Part shown: piece by piece, positions 14,455 through 22,496 of the stretch
Layout of the letters: the number at the start of each line of letters is the position of its first letter
Numbering within the stretch: the stretch's first letter is position 1
Assembly: GCA_004558145.1 (NCBI GenBank)
Contig: SFDQ01000001.1
Span: 186,001 to 250,000 of the forward strand
Length of the DNA: 64,000 nt
From: Oscillospiraceae bacterium
Lineage (GTDB): Bacteria > Bacillota_A > Clostridia > Oscillospirales > Ruminococcaceae
Direction of reading: 5' to 3'
Notes under the pieces: generated by a model
Told to the model about the DNA's origin: nothing
The model's database searches: none
Seen by the model: the letters and a program-made list of their open reading frames with translations, nothing else
Program-made: the position numbers and the translations under genes

Positions 14455-14491
14455 CTACATCTTGTCGATGATTTAATACTACACGATGTAG
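14455..14491. promoter_or_regulatory. Tandem BlaI-type operator dyads
   Basis: CTACA-CGA-TGTAG (14479-14491) is a perfect 13-bp palindrome. CTACA-TCT-TGTCG (14455-14467) is the same palindrome with one mismatch, with centres 24 bp apart. One dyad overlaps the -10 region and spacer; the other lies just downstream toward the start codon. The TACA/TGTA core is that of BlaI/MecI/CopY operators. Confidence 0.75.
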
Positions 14492-14504
14492 AAGATAATT
14501 GCAA
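14476..14504 (-). promoter_or_regulatory. SigA-type promoter of the blaI-like operon
   Basis: On the minus strand, TTGCAA (14499-14504) and TAGTAT (14476-14481) are separated by 17 bp and overlapped by the operator palindrome. Confidence 0.7.
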
Positions 14505-14625
14505 CCCCTGTGCGCCCCTTTTCACAATTTTTTCAAAGGCAGGGCGGAAAGCTGCCCACCGCGGCGGCAGGGCGGCCGTTCTGCGCGGGGCGGCCCCTGC
14601 CGCCTCCCCCATGGCCGCGAACACA

Positions 14626-14669
14626 AAAAGCGCCCCTCCGGGCCCGCAGGGGCCCCGGAAGGGCGCTTT
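14626..14669 (-). terminator. Intrinsic terminator after spoIIE
   Basis: A long GC-rich hairpin (outer stem AAGCGCCC/GGGCGCTT, inner CCGGGGCC pairing) is followed on the minus strand by TTTTTG, immediately downstream of the spoIIE stop. Confidence 0.8.
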
Positions 14670-14677
14670 GCTTTTTG

Positions 14678-16957
14678 TCACACCGCTTTTTCCAGCGCCA
14701 GCACCGCCACGGTGATGTCGTCCGGGCGGGCGCTGCGGCTGGCCCGGCCTTTGGCCATGTCCGCCAGGATGCGGGCGACCTCGGCGGGGGTGCTGCCCAT
14801 GGCGGCGCAGAGTTCCAGCTGCTGGCAGATCCAGCCGGGGCCGTCCACCAGCGCACCGTCGCTCACCAGCACCACCAGCTCCTTTTCGTGGAGGGTCAGG
14901 GTGCGGCCCTCCCCCACCACGCTGCTCAGGATGCCCACCGGCAGGCCCGCGGCCTCCACCGGCTCGGCCTTGCCGCCCCGCACCACAAAGGTGGGGCAGG
15001 CCCCGGCTTTGTAGAGGCTGGTCCGCCCGGTGTAGAGGTCCACGCTCACCAGGTCCAGGGTGGCGGCGCTCTCCTCGTCGCTCTTGAGGGCCAGCGCCAC
15101 GTTCACCAGCCGGGCCGCGCTCTCGGCGGCAAAGCCCGCTTTCAGCAGTTTTGCCGCCAGGGTGCAGGCCAGGGTGCCGTCGATGGCGGCGGGCCGCCCC
15201 ACCCCCATGCCGTCGCAGAGCAGAAGGTGGGCGCTGCCGAACGCGTCGCAGAACTGCTGCACCGCGTCGCCGCAGGCATCCTCCTTGGCCGGGTGGGCCG
15301 CCAGCCCGAACACCGGGTCATACACCGCCTTCTCGGTGAGGGTGAGGGTGGTGACGGGGCCGGTGTGGTCCACCACAAAGGGGGCCAGCGCCCGGTGGCA
15401 GATAGCCGAGGCCTCCTTGCTCAATTCCGTCAGCTCCTCGTCGGAGAAGGTGGTGCGGCTCACGCTCACGGTGCCCCGCAGCCGCCCGGAGGCGTCGTAG
15501 CCCAGCTGGGCCTCCAGCGGCTCCAGCCCCAGGGAGGCCAGCAGCGCTGAAAGGCGGGCGGTCTTGCCCTCGTCGGGGGCCACCGTCTGCCCCAGCTGGC
15601 CCGCCATCTGGCCCAGCGCCTGGGCCATGGCGGTGTACTGCTCGGTGAGGGCGCTGCGCATGGCCTGGGCCCGCACCCGGCTCTCCCGCCGGCTGCGGTA
15701 GAGGGTGTAGGCCCGCCCCGCCGCGCTGCACAGCTCCACCGGGTGCACACAGCGGCAGAACTGCCCCGGCAGCTGCTCCAGCGCCGCCCGGCCCTGCTGT
15801 TCCAGAATGGGCTTGAGGCGCAGAAAGCCGTCCACCGTGTCGGAGTAGTGCTCCACCCAGCAGCGCTCCCGCTGGCCGCAGCTGCGGCAGAGCTCCTCCG
15901 CCACATGGTCCATCACCCAGTTGTAGCTCTCCCCCTTTTTGGGCAGGGTCTTGTAGACGCTGTCCACCGTGTCCGCGATGCCGGTGAGGGCCTGGGCCAC
16001 ATGCTCCAGCTGGCCCACGGCGCTGGCCACCCGGGGACGGGCGGCGCTCTCGGTCACCGGCTCCGCTTGACCGGGCAGGGCCGCCAGCCAGCGGCGGGGC
16101 AATGCGAAAAAGGCGGCCTCCGCCAGCGCCGCGCTGGCCAGAAAGCCCAGCAGAGCCTCCGGGGAGGGTGCGGCCAGACTGCACAGCACCGAGGTGCCCA
16201 GAAACACCGCGGCGCTGCCCATCCGCTCACCGGGGGTGAAGAATGCGGCGGCAAGACAGCCCGCCGTCACTCCCAGGCCCGCGAAGGCCAGGTCTGGGTC
16301 GGCGGCGGTGAGCATCACTGCCCCCGCCGCGCAGAGGGCGGCGCAGTCCCGCACGCGGCCCCGGTAGGCCAGCCACAGGCCCGCCGCCGCCAGCACCGCA
16401 GCGGCAGGCTGCAGCGGGCCGGCGGGCAGGGCGCAGAGGGCGGGCAGGGCCAGCATCGCCAGGGGGAAGGCTTGTCCCGCCAGCGGGGCGGAGGGGCGGG
16501 GCCGGGCCTTGGCGGTCTTTGCCAGCGCGAAGCCTCCCGCCGCCGCCAGCACGGCGGACCCCAGGGTGGCGAAGGCCGCCGCCGGGGTGGACAGGCCCGC
16601 CATCGAGAGCATCAGCTGCACCAGCAGCAAAGTGCCGCAGCCCGCCGCGGCGGCGGGCCAGAAGGTGGTGCGGAAGAGCCAGCGTCCCGCCAGCGCCGAG
16701 GCCAGGGCCGCCAGCCAGCGCAGGCTGTCCACCGGGTCCAGCAGGGCGAGGTAGCCCAGCGCCGCGCCCGCGGCGGCGCTCTGGACCCAGCTCTGCCCCA
16801 CCCCCAGCACCAGCGACAGACCGAAGGGATGCAGCCCGCCGAAAACGCCTCCCGCCGCCAGGGAAAATCCGCCGATGCCCGCCGCCATCTGCCACAGAAC
16901 GGGACCCGCCTCTTCCAGTCGGCGGCGCAGGCGCAGAGCGCGCAAGTGTTCGTTCAT
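14678..16957 (-). CDS. spoIIE: Stage II sporulation protein E, membrane-bound PP2C phosphatase
   Basis: SpoIIE dephosphorylates SpoIIAA to release sigma-F in the forespore and also helps build the polar septum. The 759-residue protein has about ten hydrophobic segments (about 20-290), a central regulatory region including the conserved RSCGQRERCW cysteines, and a C-terminal PP2C domain (about 555-759). Metal-binding motifs LLLCDGMGVG and VLVSDGAL and the terminal DDITVAVL are intact, so the enzyme should be active. It is a single-gene unit. Its presence marks the organism as a spore former or a close descendant of one. A TATACT is visible on the minus strand about 125 bp upstream, but I could not match a convincing -35 or Spo0A box. 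Confidence 0.95.
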   Translation of the reverse strand: MNEHLRALRLRRRLEEAGPVLWQMAAGIGGFSLAAGGVFGGLHPFGLSLVLGVGQSWVQSAAAGAALGYLALLDPVDSLRWLAALASALAGRWLFRTTFWPAAAAGCGTLLLVQLMLSMAGLSTPAAAFATLGSAVLAAAGGFALAKTAKARPRPSAPLAGQAFPLAMLALPALCALPAGPLQPAAAVLAAAGLWLAYRGRVRDCAALCAAGAVMLTAADPDLAFAGLGVTAGCLAAAFFTPGERMGSAAVFLGTSVLCSLAAPSPEALLGFLASAALAEAAFFALPRRWLAALPGQAEPVTESAARPRVASAVGQLEHVAQALTGIADTVDSVYKTLPKKGESYNWVMDHVAEELCRSCGQRERCWVEHYSDTVDGFLRLKPILEQQGRAALEQLPGQFCRCVHPVELCSAAGRAYTLYRSRRESRVRAQAMRSALTEQYTAMAQALGQMAGQLGQTVAPDEGKTARLSALLASLGLEPLEAQLGYDASGRLRGTVSVSRTTFSDEELTELSKEASAICHRALAPFVVDHTGPVTTLTLTEKAVYDPVFGLAAHPAKEDACGDAVQQFCDAFGSAHLLLCDGMGVGRPAAIDGTLACTLAAKLLKAGFAAESAARLVNVALALKSDEESAATLDLVSVDLYTGRTSLYKAGACPTFVVRGGKAEPVEAAGLPVGILSSVVGEGRTLTLHEKELVVLVSDGALVDGPGWICQQLELCAAMGSTPAEVARILADMAKGRASRSARPDDITVAVLALEKAV

Positions 16958-17175
16958 CTTCCTCCACCTCGTTTTTCTTCCTTGGTTGTCAGCGCGGCGG
17001 CGGCCCGGGCCTTATGTAACGGCGGGCCGCCGCGACAGCTGTGGTACCACCGGCGGCCATCCGCCGCCGGCATTCGTCCCAAGTATATGCCCCCTCCCCT
17101 TCACTTTTTGCCGCAGTCCGTCGCAAGCGCAAAATGCGGCAAAACTTCCCCTTTCCCCCGCTCTTCGGCCCCGCG

Positions 17176-17204
17176 TTGCCTTTTGGCCGCCGCTGTGGTA
17201 TGCT
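17176..17204 (+). promoter_or_regulatory. Promoter of the GNAT-methyltransferase pair
   Basis: TTGCCT (17176-17181) and TATGCT (17199-17204) are separated by 17 bp, 25 bp before the GNAT start codon. Confidence 0.65.
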
Positions 17205-17229
17205 CTTTGCCAGAGAGGGGGAACGGGCC

Positions 17230-17709
17230 ATGGAGCTGTTTCTTCGCCCCGCCGGGCGGCGGGACGCGGCGGCGCTTGCCGCCATCTACAATTCAAATCC
17301 CGGCTTTCTCGCCCATCATCTGGGCCGGGAGCGGGTGGACGAGGCCTTCCTTTTATCGGAACTGGAGGAAATGGCCGGGGCGGGCTTTGCCTCCTATCTC
17401 ATCACCCAGGGCGAGGGCGGCCCGGCGGTGGGCGCCGCCGATGTGCGGGGCGGCGAGGAAGCCTATCTCTCCCTGCTCATCCTGCACCGCTCCGCCCAGG
17501 GCCGCGGCATGGGCCGGCGGTGCGCGGCCCTGCTGGAAGAGCGCCTGCGCGCCGGCGGCAGCCGCCGGGTGCGCATCGACGTGGTGGACGACCACCCCGG
17601 CAATCCCCTGCCCTTCTGGCGGCGGCTGGGCTACGAGGGCAGCGAGCGGGTGGCCCTGACCTGGGGCGAAAAGACCAGCAGCGCGCTGGTGCTGCGCAAG
17701 GAACTGTGA
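17230..17709 (+). CDS. GNAT family N-acetyltransferase
   Basis: This 159-residue single-domain acetyltransferase transfers acetyl from acetyl-CoA to an unknown amine. The N-terminal LFLRPAGRRDAAALAAIY is the usual β1-α1 start. YLSLLILHRSAQGRGMGRR carries motif A (Q-x-x-G-R/G-x-G/A) that binds the CoA pyrophosphate, and PFWRRLGYEGSE is the motif B end. The start is ATG 17230, following GAGAGGGGG and fitting the promoter; the frame is open upstream but begins before that promoter. It is followed after 9 bp by a methyltransferase gene, so the two are probably co-transcribed. Confidence 0.85.
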   Translation: MELFLRPAGRRDAAALAAIYNSNPGFLAHHLGRERVDEAFLLSELEEMAGAGFASYLITQGEGGPAVGAADVRGGEEAYLSLLILHRSAQGRGMGRRCAALLEERLRAGGSRRVRIDVVDDHPGNPLPFWRRLGYEGSERVALTWGEKTSSALVLRKEL

Positions 17710-17718
17710 GGGAGCGAC

Positions 17719-18429
17719 ATGGAGAAGAACACCGAAGAATTCCGCCGCTGGCTGGCCGCCACCCGGGACGAGCCTTTGGAAAGCATGGCGGCCTTTTTCG
17801 ATGCCCGCACCGGGGAGTACGAGGCTCACATGGCCCCCTGGGCATCCCAGTACCAATGGATGGCCCGGGAACTGCCCGCCGGCACAAAGCGCCTTCTGGA
17901 CCTGGGCTGCGGCACCGGGCTGGAACTGGACTGCATCTTCCGCCGTTTTCCTGCTCTGGAAGTCACCGGCGTGGACCTGGCGGGGAACATGCTGGACCTG
18001 CTGCGGCGCAAGCACTCCGGCAGGGCCCTGACGCTGGTGCAGGCGGACTATTTCGCCTGGGAGCCGGAGGACGACCCCTTCGACGCGGTGGTGGCCTTTG
18101 AGACCCTGCACCATGTGTCCGCGGCCAAAAAGGCGGAGCTCTTCGCAAAGGTGCACCGCTGGCTGCGGCCCGGCGGGGTCTTTCTGGAGTGCGACTACAT
18201 CGCCTCCACCCCGGAGATGGAGGAAATGGCCTTTGCCGAGGCCGCCCGCCGCCGGGCGCGGGACGGTGTGCCGGAGGGGGTCTTTGTTCACTTTGACACG
18301 CCCCTCACCCTGGAGCACGAGCTGGAGGCCCTGCGGGCGGGGGGATTCGCCTCGGTGGAGGTGCTGGGCTTTCTGCCGCCGGACGACCACACCCCGCTGC
18401 TGCGGGCTGTGAAGGCGCCCCTGCCTTGA
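17719..18429 (+). CDS. Class I SAM-dependent methyltransferase
   Basis: This 236-residue Rossmann-fold methyltransferase has motif I LLDLGCGTGLELD, motif II VTGVDLAGNMLDLL with the ribose-binding acidic residue, motif IV DAVVAFETLHHV and motif V LRPGGVFLECDY. The conserved GxGxG and acidic residues are present, so it should bind S-adenosylmethionine. The substrate is unknown; the C-terminal half carries no recognisable specificity domain. A GAGGGAG site precedes ATG 17719, 9 bp after the GNAT gene. The promoter for the next gene overlaps its stop codon. Confidence 0.85.
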   Translation: MEKNTEEFRRWLAATRDEPLESMAAFFDARTGEYEAHMAPWASQYQWMARELPAGTKRLLDLGCGTGLELDCIFRRFPALEVTGVDLAGNMLDLLRRKHSGRALTLVQADYFAWEPEDDPFDAVVAFETLHHVSAAKKAELFAKVHRWLRPGGVFLECDYIASTPEMEEMAFAEAARRRARDGVPEGVFVHFDTPLTLEHELEALRAGGFASVEVLGFLPPDDHTPLLRAVKAPLP

Positions 18430-18454
18430 CTTTTCCGCCCGGCGGGGGGATAAT
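18426..18454 (+). promoter_or_regulatory. SigA-type promoter of the NifX-like gene
   Basis: TTGACT (18426-18431) and GATAAT (18449-18454) are separated by 17 bp. The -35 overlaps the methyltransferase TGA stop codon. Confidence 0.7.
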
Positions 18455-18469
18455 TAGACCAAACAAACC

Positions 18470-18493
18470 GGGCGGCCGAAGATTCGGCCGCCC
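18470..18493 (+). promoter_or_regulatory. Leader hairpin upstream of the NifX-like gene
   Basis: A perfect 11-bp inverted repeat (GGGCGGCCGAA/TTCGGCCGCCC) starts about 9 nt after the predicted transcription start and ends at TTT, 7 bp before the AAAGGAG site. It could be a weak attenuator or an mRNA-stabilising 5' stem. Confidence 0.6.
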
Positions 18494-18515
18494 TTTCAAA
18501 AGGAGCATGGAACAA

Positions 18516-18938
18516 ATGAAAGTTGCTATCCCCTACGAAGCCGGTCAGGTCTTCGGGCACTTCGGCCACAGCGCCGCCTTCATGGTCTACGAGATCGAGG
18601 CCGGCAAAGTGTTGAGCAGCACTCTGCTGCCCACCAACGGCAGCGGCCACGGCGCGCTGGCGGGCCTGCTGGCAGCGAACAAGGTGAACGCCCTGGTCTG
18701 CGGCGGCATCGGCGGCGGCGCACGCACCGCTCTGGCCGCGGCGGGCATCGCGGTGTATGCCGGGGTCACCGGCAGCGCCGACGCGGCGGCGGCCGCGCTG
18801 GCCGAGGGCCGTCTGTCCTTTGACCCGGACGCCGTCTGCGCCCACCACGAGGGCCACGGCGAGGGCCATGACTGCGGCAGCCACGGCCACGACTGCGGCA
18901 GCGCCGAGCACACCTGCGGCGGCCACTGCGGCGGCTGA
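18516..18938 (+). CDS. NifX/NifB-associated (dinitrogenase iron-molybdenum cofactor) family protein with His/Cys-rich tail
   Basis: This 140-residue protein has a domain of about 105 residues of the NifX/NafY/NifB C-terminal type (MKVAIPYEAG, FGHFGHSAAFMVYEIE, ALVCGGIGGGARTAL, GVTGSADAAAAAL). This fold binds metal-sulfur cofactors or their precursors. Residues from about 110 form a metal-binding-like tail with alternating His and Cys (HHEGHGEGHDCG, HGHDCG, HTCGGHCGG). Such proteins are common in anaerobes without nitrogenase, with unclear roles in Fe/Mo handling. The start is ATG 18516, 10 bp after AAAGGAG; the earlier ATG 18507 is too close to that site. No nif genes are nearby. Confidence 0.85.
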   Translation: MKVAIPYEAGQVFGHFGHSAAFMVYEIEAGKVLSSTLLPTNGSGHGALAGLLAANKVNALVCGGIGGGARTALAAAGIAVYAGVTGSADAAAAALAEGRLSFDPDAVCAHHEGHGEGHDCGSHGHDCGSAEHTCGGHCGG

Positions 18939-18955
18939 GTCTGCTTTACAAAACG

Positions 18956-18990
18956 AAAAAGCCCTGACCGGCATCGGTCAGGGCTTTTTT
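18956..18990. terminator. Bidirectional terminator between the NifX-like gene and prs
   Basis: GCCCTGACCG (18961-18970) pairs with CGGTCAGGGC (18975-18984) around GCAT, with A5 to the left and T6 to the right, between convergent genes. Confidence 0.92.
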
Positions 18991-19028
18991 GTGTCAATTT
19001 GTTTTACGGTTTGTATTAAATCGACAAA

Positions 19029-20180
19029 TTATTTCACACCGTAGCGCTGCAGCAGGGCTTCGATCTTGGCGTGGGGGTCGATGATGCTGCTCACGCTCAT
19101 GTCGTGGTTGATGGCGGCCACAAAGTAGGCGATGTACTTGGACACATCCACCTCGTGGAACCACTCGCGGCTCAGCAGCTCGGGGGTGCGGTAGGTCAGG
19201 TTGGTGCCGAACACGCCGCTGATGATGCCGTCGGCATAGGCCTTGTCGAACTCGGCCAGGCCGGCGGTGAAGATGGCGTAGGTGGCGTTGCAGAAGATGC
19301 GCTTGGCGCCCCGCTTCTTCAGCTCGTAGCCGATGTCCAGCATGCTCTCGCCGGAGGAGATGATGTCGTCGGCGATGAACACGTCCTTGCCTTCCACGCT
19401 CTCGCCCAGATACTCATGGGCAACGATGGGGTTGCGGCCGTTCACAACGCGGCTGTAGTCGCGGCGCTTATAGAACATGCCCAGGTTCACGCCCAGCACG
19501 CTGGCGTAGTACATGTTGCGGTTGATGGCGCCCTCGTCGGGGCTGATGACCATGAAGCTGTCCGGGGTGGGCTTGAAGTCGGGGATGTGTTTGAACATCG
19601 CCTTCATCACCTGATAGGTGGGCATCACGTTGTCCATGCCCATCAGGGGCACCGCGTTGGACACGCGGGGGTCGTGGGCGTCAAAGGTGATGATGTTGGC
19701 CACGCCCATGCTCTGCAGCTCCTGCAACGCGTAAGCGCAGTCCAGGCTCTCGCGGTAGGTGCGGCGGTGCTGGCGGCTGCCGTAGAGCAGCGGCATGATG
19801 ACGGTGATGCGGTGAGCCTTGCCGCTGGCGGCCTGGATCAGGCGCTTCAGGTCCTGGTAGTGGTCGTCGGGGCTCATGCTGTTTTCCGAGCCGAACAGCC
19901 GGTACTTGCAGCTGTAGTTGCCCACATCCACCACGAAGTAGAGGTCGTCACCGCGAACGGTGTTCTTGATCACGCCCTTGCCGTCGCCGGAAGAAAAACG
20001 GGGGCACTCGCTGGGGATGATGAAGGTCTCCTTGTTGAGGCCTTTGCGGTTGGCCCAACGGACCAGGTGGCTGTCGATCAGCGCGGTCAGTTCGTGGGCG
20101 CCGGGGGTGGCGATCAGGCCAAGGTCCGCAACGCCGTTGCCGTCAATGAAAAACTCGGTGCCGCTGTGCTGCTGCTCCAT
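19029..20180 (-). CDS. prs: Ribose-phosphate pyrophosphokinase (PRPP synthetase), long clostridial form
   Basis: The enzyme makes phosphoribosyl pyrophosphate from ribose-5-phosphate and ATP for nucleotide, His and Trp synthesis. RQHRRTYRESLDCAYALQEL is the ATP-loop equivalent, TFDAHDPR the metal-binding region (classical DLH), VISPDEGAINRN the RSPD-like segment, and DVFIADDIISSGES the PRPP-binding loop. At 383 residues it is longer than the usual 310-320, with an N-terminal extension, and it diverges in the regulatory regions. It therefore belongs to the long paralogous group seen in Clostridia. The start is ATG 20180 (AGGAG 12 nt upstream); an adjacent GTG at 20183 is possible. Confidence 0.85.
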   Translation of the reverse strand: MEQQHSGTEFFIDGNGVADLGLIATPGAHELTALIDSHLVRWANRKGLNKETFIIPSECPRFSSGDGKGVIKNTVRGDDLYFVVDVGNYSCKYRLFGSENSMSPDDHYQDLKRLIQAASGKAHRITVIMPLLYGSRQHRRTYRESLDCAYALQELQSMGVANIITFDAHDPRVSNAVPLMGMDNVMPTYQVMKAMFKHIPDFKPTPDSFMVISPDEGAINRNMYYASVLGVNLGMFYKRRDYSRVVNGRNPIVAHEYLGESVEGKDVFIADDIISSGESMLDIGYELKKRGAKRIFCNATYAIFTAGLAEFDKAYADGIISGVFGTNLTYRTPELLSREWFHEVDVSKYIAYFVAAINHDMSVSSIIDPHAKIEALLQRYGVK

Positions 20181-20403
20181 CACAAGAAACAACTCCTGTT
20201 CTTTTTTTCGATTCCTGCCCCGGCAAAGCCGGGTCGTACATGATTACACCAACATATTAACATACTTTTTACCAAAGGAACAGCACCCCGCGCATTTTTC
20301 GGCATTTTCTGCGTCCGGGCCATTCTGTACGACCGCGATGGGGCAAAAATTTGGAGATTTTGCCCAAAAGCGGCGGTGCTGTCCCCTTTAAGGGACAAAG
20401 AAT

Positions 20404-20433
20404 CCGCCCCCGTTCCCGCAGGAACAGGGGCGG
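20404..20433 (-). terminator. Terminator at the end of the ribosomal supercluster
   Basis: CCGCCCCCGTTCC (20404-20416) pairs with GGAACAGGGGCGG (20421-20433), one mismatch, 24 bp after the rplQ stop. The minus-strand tail ATTCTTTGTC is only moderately T-rich. Confidence 0.7.
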
Positions 20434-20456
20434 CAAAAAGCCTTTTGGCGCTGCGA

Positions 20457-20798
20457 TCAGACCAGCTCGATGATGGCCATCTCGGCGGCGTCGCCGCGGC
20501 GGGGGCCGATCTTGACGATGCGGGTGTAGCCGCCGTTGCGGTCAGCATACTTGGGGCCGTACTCGTCGATGACCTTCTTGGCCACGGTCTCCTTGGTGAT
20601 GTAGGAGTAGACCTGACGCTTGGCGTGCAGCTCTTCCTTCTTCCCCAGGGTCACCATCTTCTCGGCCATGGAACGAACTTCCTTGGCACGGGTGACGGTG
20701 GTCTCGATCTTGCCGTTCTCAAACAGGTAGGTGACCATGGCACGCAGCATGGCGTTGCGGTGCTCGCTGGTTCTGCCGAGTTTTCTGGTACCGGGCAT
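20457..20798 (-). CDS. rplQ: Large ribosomal subunit protein L17
   Basis: This is the last gene of the ribosomal cluster. The 113 residues match the compact bacterial L17: MPGTRKLGRTSEHRNAMLRAMVTYL at the start, the RAKEVRSMAEKMVTL helix and the terminal AEMAIIELV. L17 lies near the exit tunnel on the 50S subunit. The gene follows rpoA by 23 bp, as in the alpha operon generally, and a terminator follows. Confidence 0.98.
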   Translation of the reverse strand: MPGTRKLGRTSEHRNAMLRAMVTYLFENGKIETTVTRAKEVRSMAEKMVTLGKKEELHAKRQVYSYITKETVAKKVIDEYGPKYADRNGGYTRIVKIGPRRGDAAEMAIIELV

Positions 20799-20821
20799 CC
20801 CGTTTCACTCCTTTGCTGTAA

Positions 20822-21778
20822 TTACTCGTCGTCTTTGGTAAGGGTAAAGCCCAGAGAATCAAGCTTGGCCATGACCTCTTCCAGGCTCTTGCGGCCGAGG
20901 TTGCGGACCTTCATCATCTCGTCCTCGGACTTGTTGATCAAATCTTCCACGGTGTTGATGCCCGCGCGCTTGAGGCAGTTGAAGGAACGCACCGACAGAT
21001 CCAGCTCTTCGATGGTCATCTCCAGAGCCTTCTCCTTGCCCTTGTCGTCCTTCTCCACCATGATCTCGGCGCCGATGGCCTCCTCGGACAGGTTCACGAA
21101 GAGGTTCAGGTGCTCGGTGAGCACCCGGGCCGCCAGGCTCACCGCCTCTTTGGCGTTGATGGTGCCGTCGGTCCAAACCTCGATGGTGAGTTTGTCGTAG
21201 TCGGTGATCTGGCCAACGCGGGTGTTGTCCACGGTGTAGTTGACCTTCAGGACAGGGGTGTAGATGCTGTCGACGGGCAGAACGTTCAGATCGTTCTTCT
21301 CCATCACCAGCTGCTTGTTGCGCTCAGCGGGCACATAGCCCCGGCCCTTGTCGAAGGTGAGCTCCATCACGAGCTTGCCGCCTTCGTCCAGGGTGGCGAT
21401 GTGCCATTCGGGGTTCAGCACCTCGATCTCATCGCTGGGTTTGATGCTGCCAGCAGTAACTTCACACTCACCGGACGCCTCGATGCGCACGGTGACAGGG
21501 CCGTCGGCGTAGAGTTTGGCGGCAATGCCTTTGAGGTTCAGAACGATCTCGGTCACGTCTTCCTTGACGCCGGGGATGGTGCTGAACTCGTGAACAACGC
21601 CGTCGATCTTAACGCTGGTGACGGCTACACCGGGAAGCGACGAGAGCAGGACACGCCGTAAGCTGTTGCCCAAGGTGATACCGAAGCCACGCTCCAGCGG
21701 TTCCACGACAAACTTGCCGTAGCGTCCGTCGGGCGACAGGCTCGCGGTATCGATTCTGGGGCGTTCGATCTCCATCAT
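20822..21778 (-). CDS. rpoA: DNA-directed RNA polymerase subunit alpha
   Basis: This 318-residue α subunit is the platform for RNA polymerase assembly. The N-terminal domain (1-230) includes ERGFGITLGNSLRRVLLSSLPG (given here as a continuous conserved region around residues 29-50) and the dimerisation and β/β' contact parts. A charged linker leads to the C-terminal domain (about 250-318) with LDLSVRSFNCLKRAGI and VRNLGRKSLEEV, the UP-element and activator contact helices. There are two adjacent ATG codons; the first (21778) has GGGAGG at 8 nt. Confidence 0.98.
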   Translation of the reverse strand: MMEIERPRIDTASLSPDGRYGKFVVEPLERGFGITLGNSLRRVLLSSLPGVAVTSVKIDGVVHEFSTIPGVKEDVTEIVLNLKGIAAKLYADGPVTVRIEASGECEVTAGSIKPSDEIEVLNPEWHIATLDEGGKLVMELTFDKGRGYVPAERNKQLVMEKNDLNVLPVDSIYTPVLKVNYTVDNTRVGQITDYDKLTIEVWTDGTINAKEAVSLAARVLTEHLNLFVNLSEEAIGAEIMVEKDDKGKEKALEMTIEELDLSVRSFNCLKRAGINTVEDLINKSEDEMMKVRNLGRKSLEEVMAKLDSLGFTLTKDDE

Positions 21779-21850
21779 AGTTAAATCCTCCCTTGGCGGC
21801 CGGCCCCGGAAGGCCGGCCAGTAGTGTTCGCTTTCCCTTGGGTGAGTTTG

Positions 21851-22477
21851 TTACTTGGAGTACAACTCAACGATCAGGTGCTCGGCCACATCGAAGTCGA
21901 TGTCGGCGCGGTCCGGCAGCTTGTCGACCACGACGCTCATCTTCTCGAGGTCCTTGGTCATCCAGCCGGGCACAGGGCGGGAGGCATTCTTCTCAGCGCA
22001 CTCCTTCAGCTTGGCGCTGTCGGTGGTCTTGACTTCCACCTTGTCGCCGGCAGAGAGGAGGTAGGAGGGGATGTTGACGATCTTGCCGTTCACGGTGAAG
22101 TGACGATGCAGGACCAGCTGACGGGCTTCCTTGCGGCTCATGGCGAAGCCAGCGCGGTAGACAACGTTGTCCAGGCGGCTCTCCAGGATGCGCAGCAGGT
22201 TCTCACCGGTCATGCCGCTCTTGCGCTCGGCCATGTCAAAGTAGTGGGCGAACTGGCTCTCCAGAACGCCGTAGTAACGCTTCGCCTTCTGCTTGGCGCG
22301 CAGCTGCAGGCCATACTCACTGACCTTCTTGCGCACCTGGCCGGCGCCATGCTGGCCGGGCACAAAGCTGCGGCGCGCGAACGCGCACTTGTCGGAATAG
22401 CAGCGCTCGCCTTTCAAAAACAGTTTCTGACCTTCGCGGCGGCACTGACGGCACACTGCGCCTGTATATCTTGCCAT
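21851..22477 (-). CDS. rpsD: Small ribosomal subunit protein S4, zinc-binding form
   Basis: S4 (208 residues) binds 16S rRNA early in 30S assembly and often acts as a translational repressor of its operon. The N-terminus has the four-cysteine pattern (VCRQCRREG then ERCYSDKC) of the zinc-binding (C+) S4, unlike the C- paralogues of many Bacilli. The S4 RNA-binding domain follows (LESRLDNVVYRAGFA, ARQLVLHRHFTVNGKIV). Confidence 0.98.
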   Translation of the reverse strand: MARYTGAVCRQCRREGQKLFLKGERCYSDKCAFARRSFVPGQHGAGQVRKKVSEYGLQLRAKQKAKRYYGVLESQFAHYFDMAERKSGMTGENLLRILESRLDNVVYRAGFAMSRKEARQLVLHRHFTVNGKIVNIPSYLLSAGDKVEVKTTDSAKLKECAEKNASRPVPGWMTKDLEKMSVVVDKLPDRADIDFDVAEHLIVELYSK

Positions 22478-22496
22478 TCTTGTTCCTCCTTAAAAA

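Noticed and set aside
18516..18938. Evidence for nitrogen fixation
   Set aside because: A single NifX-like protein without nifH/D/K/E/N/B is not evidence of nitrogenase; such proteins are widespread in non-fixing anaerobes.
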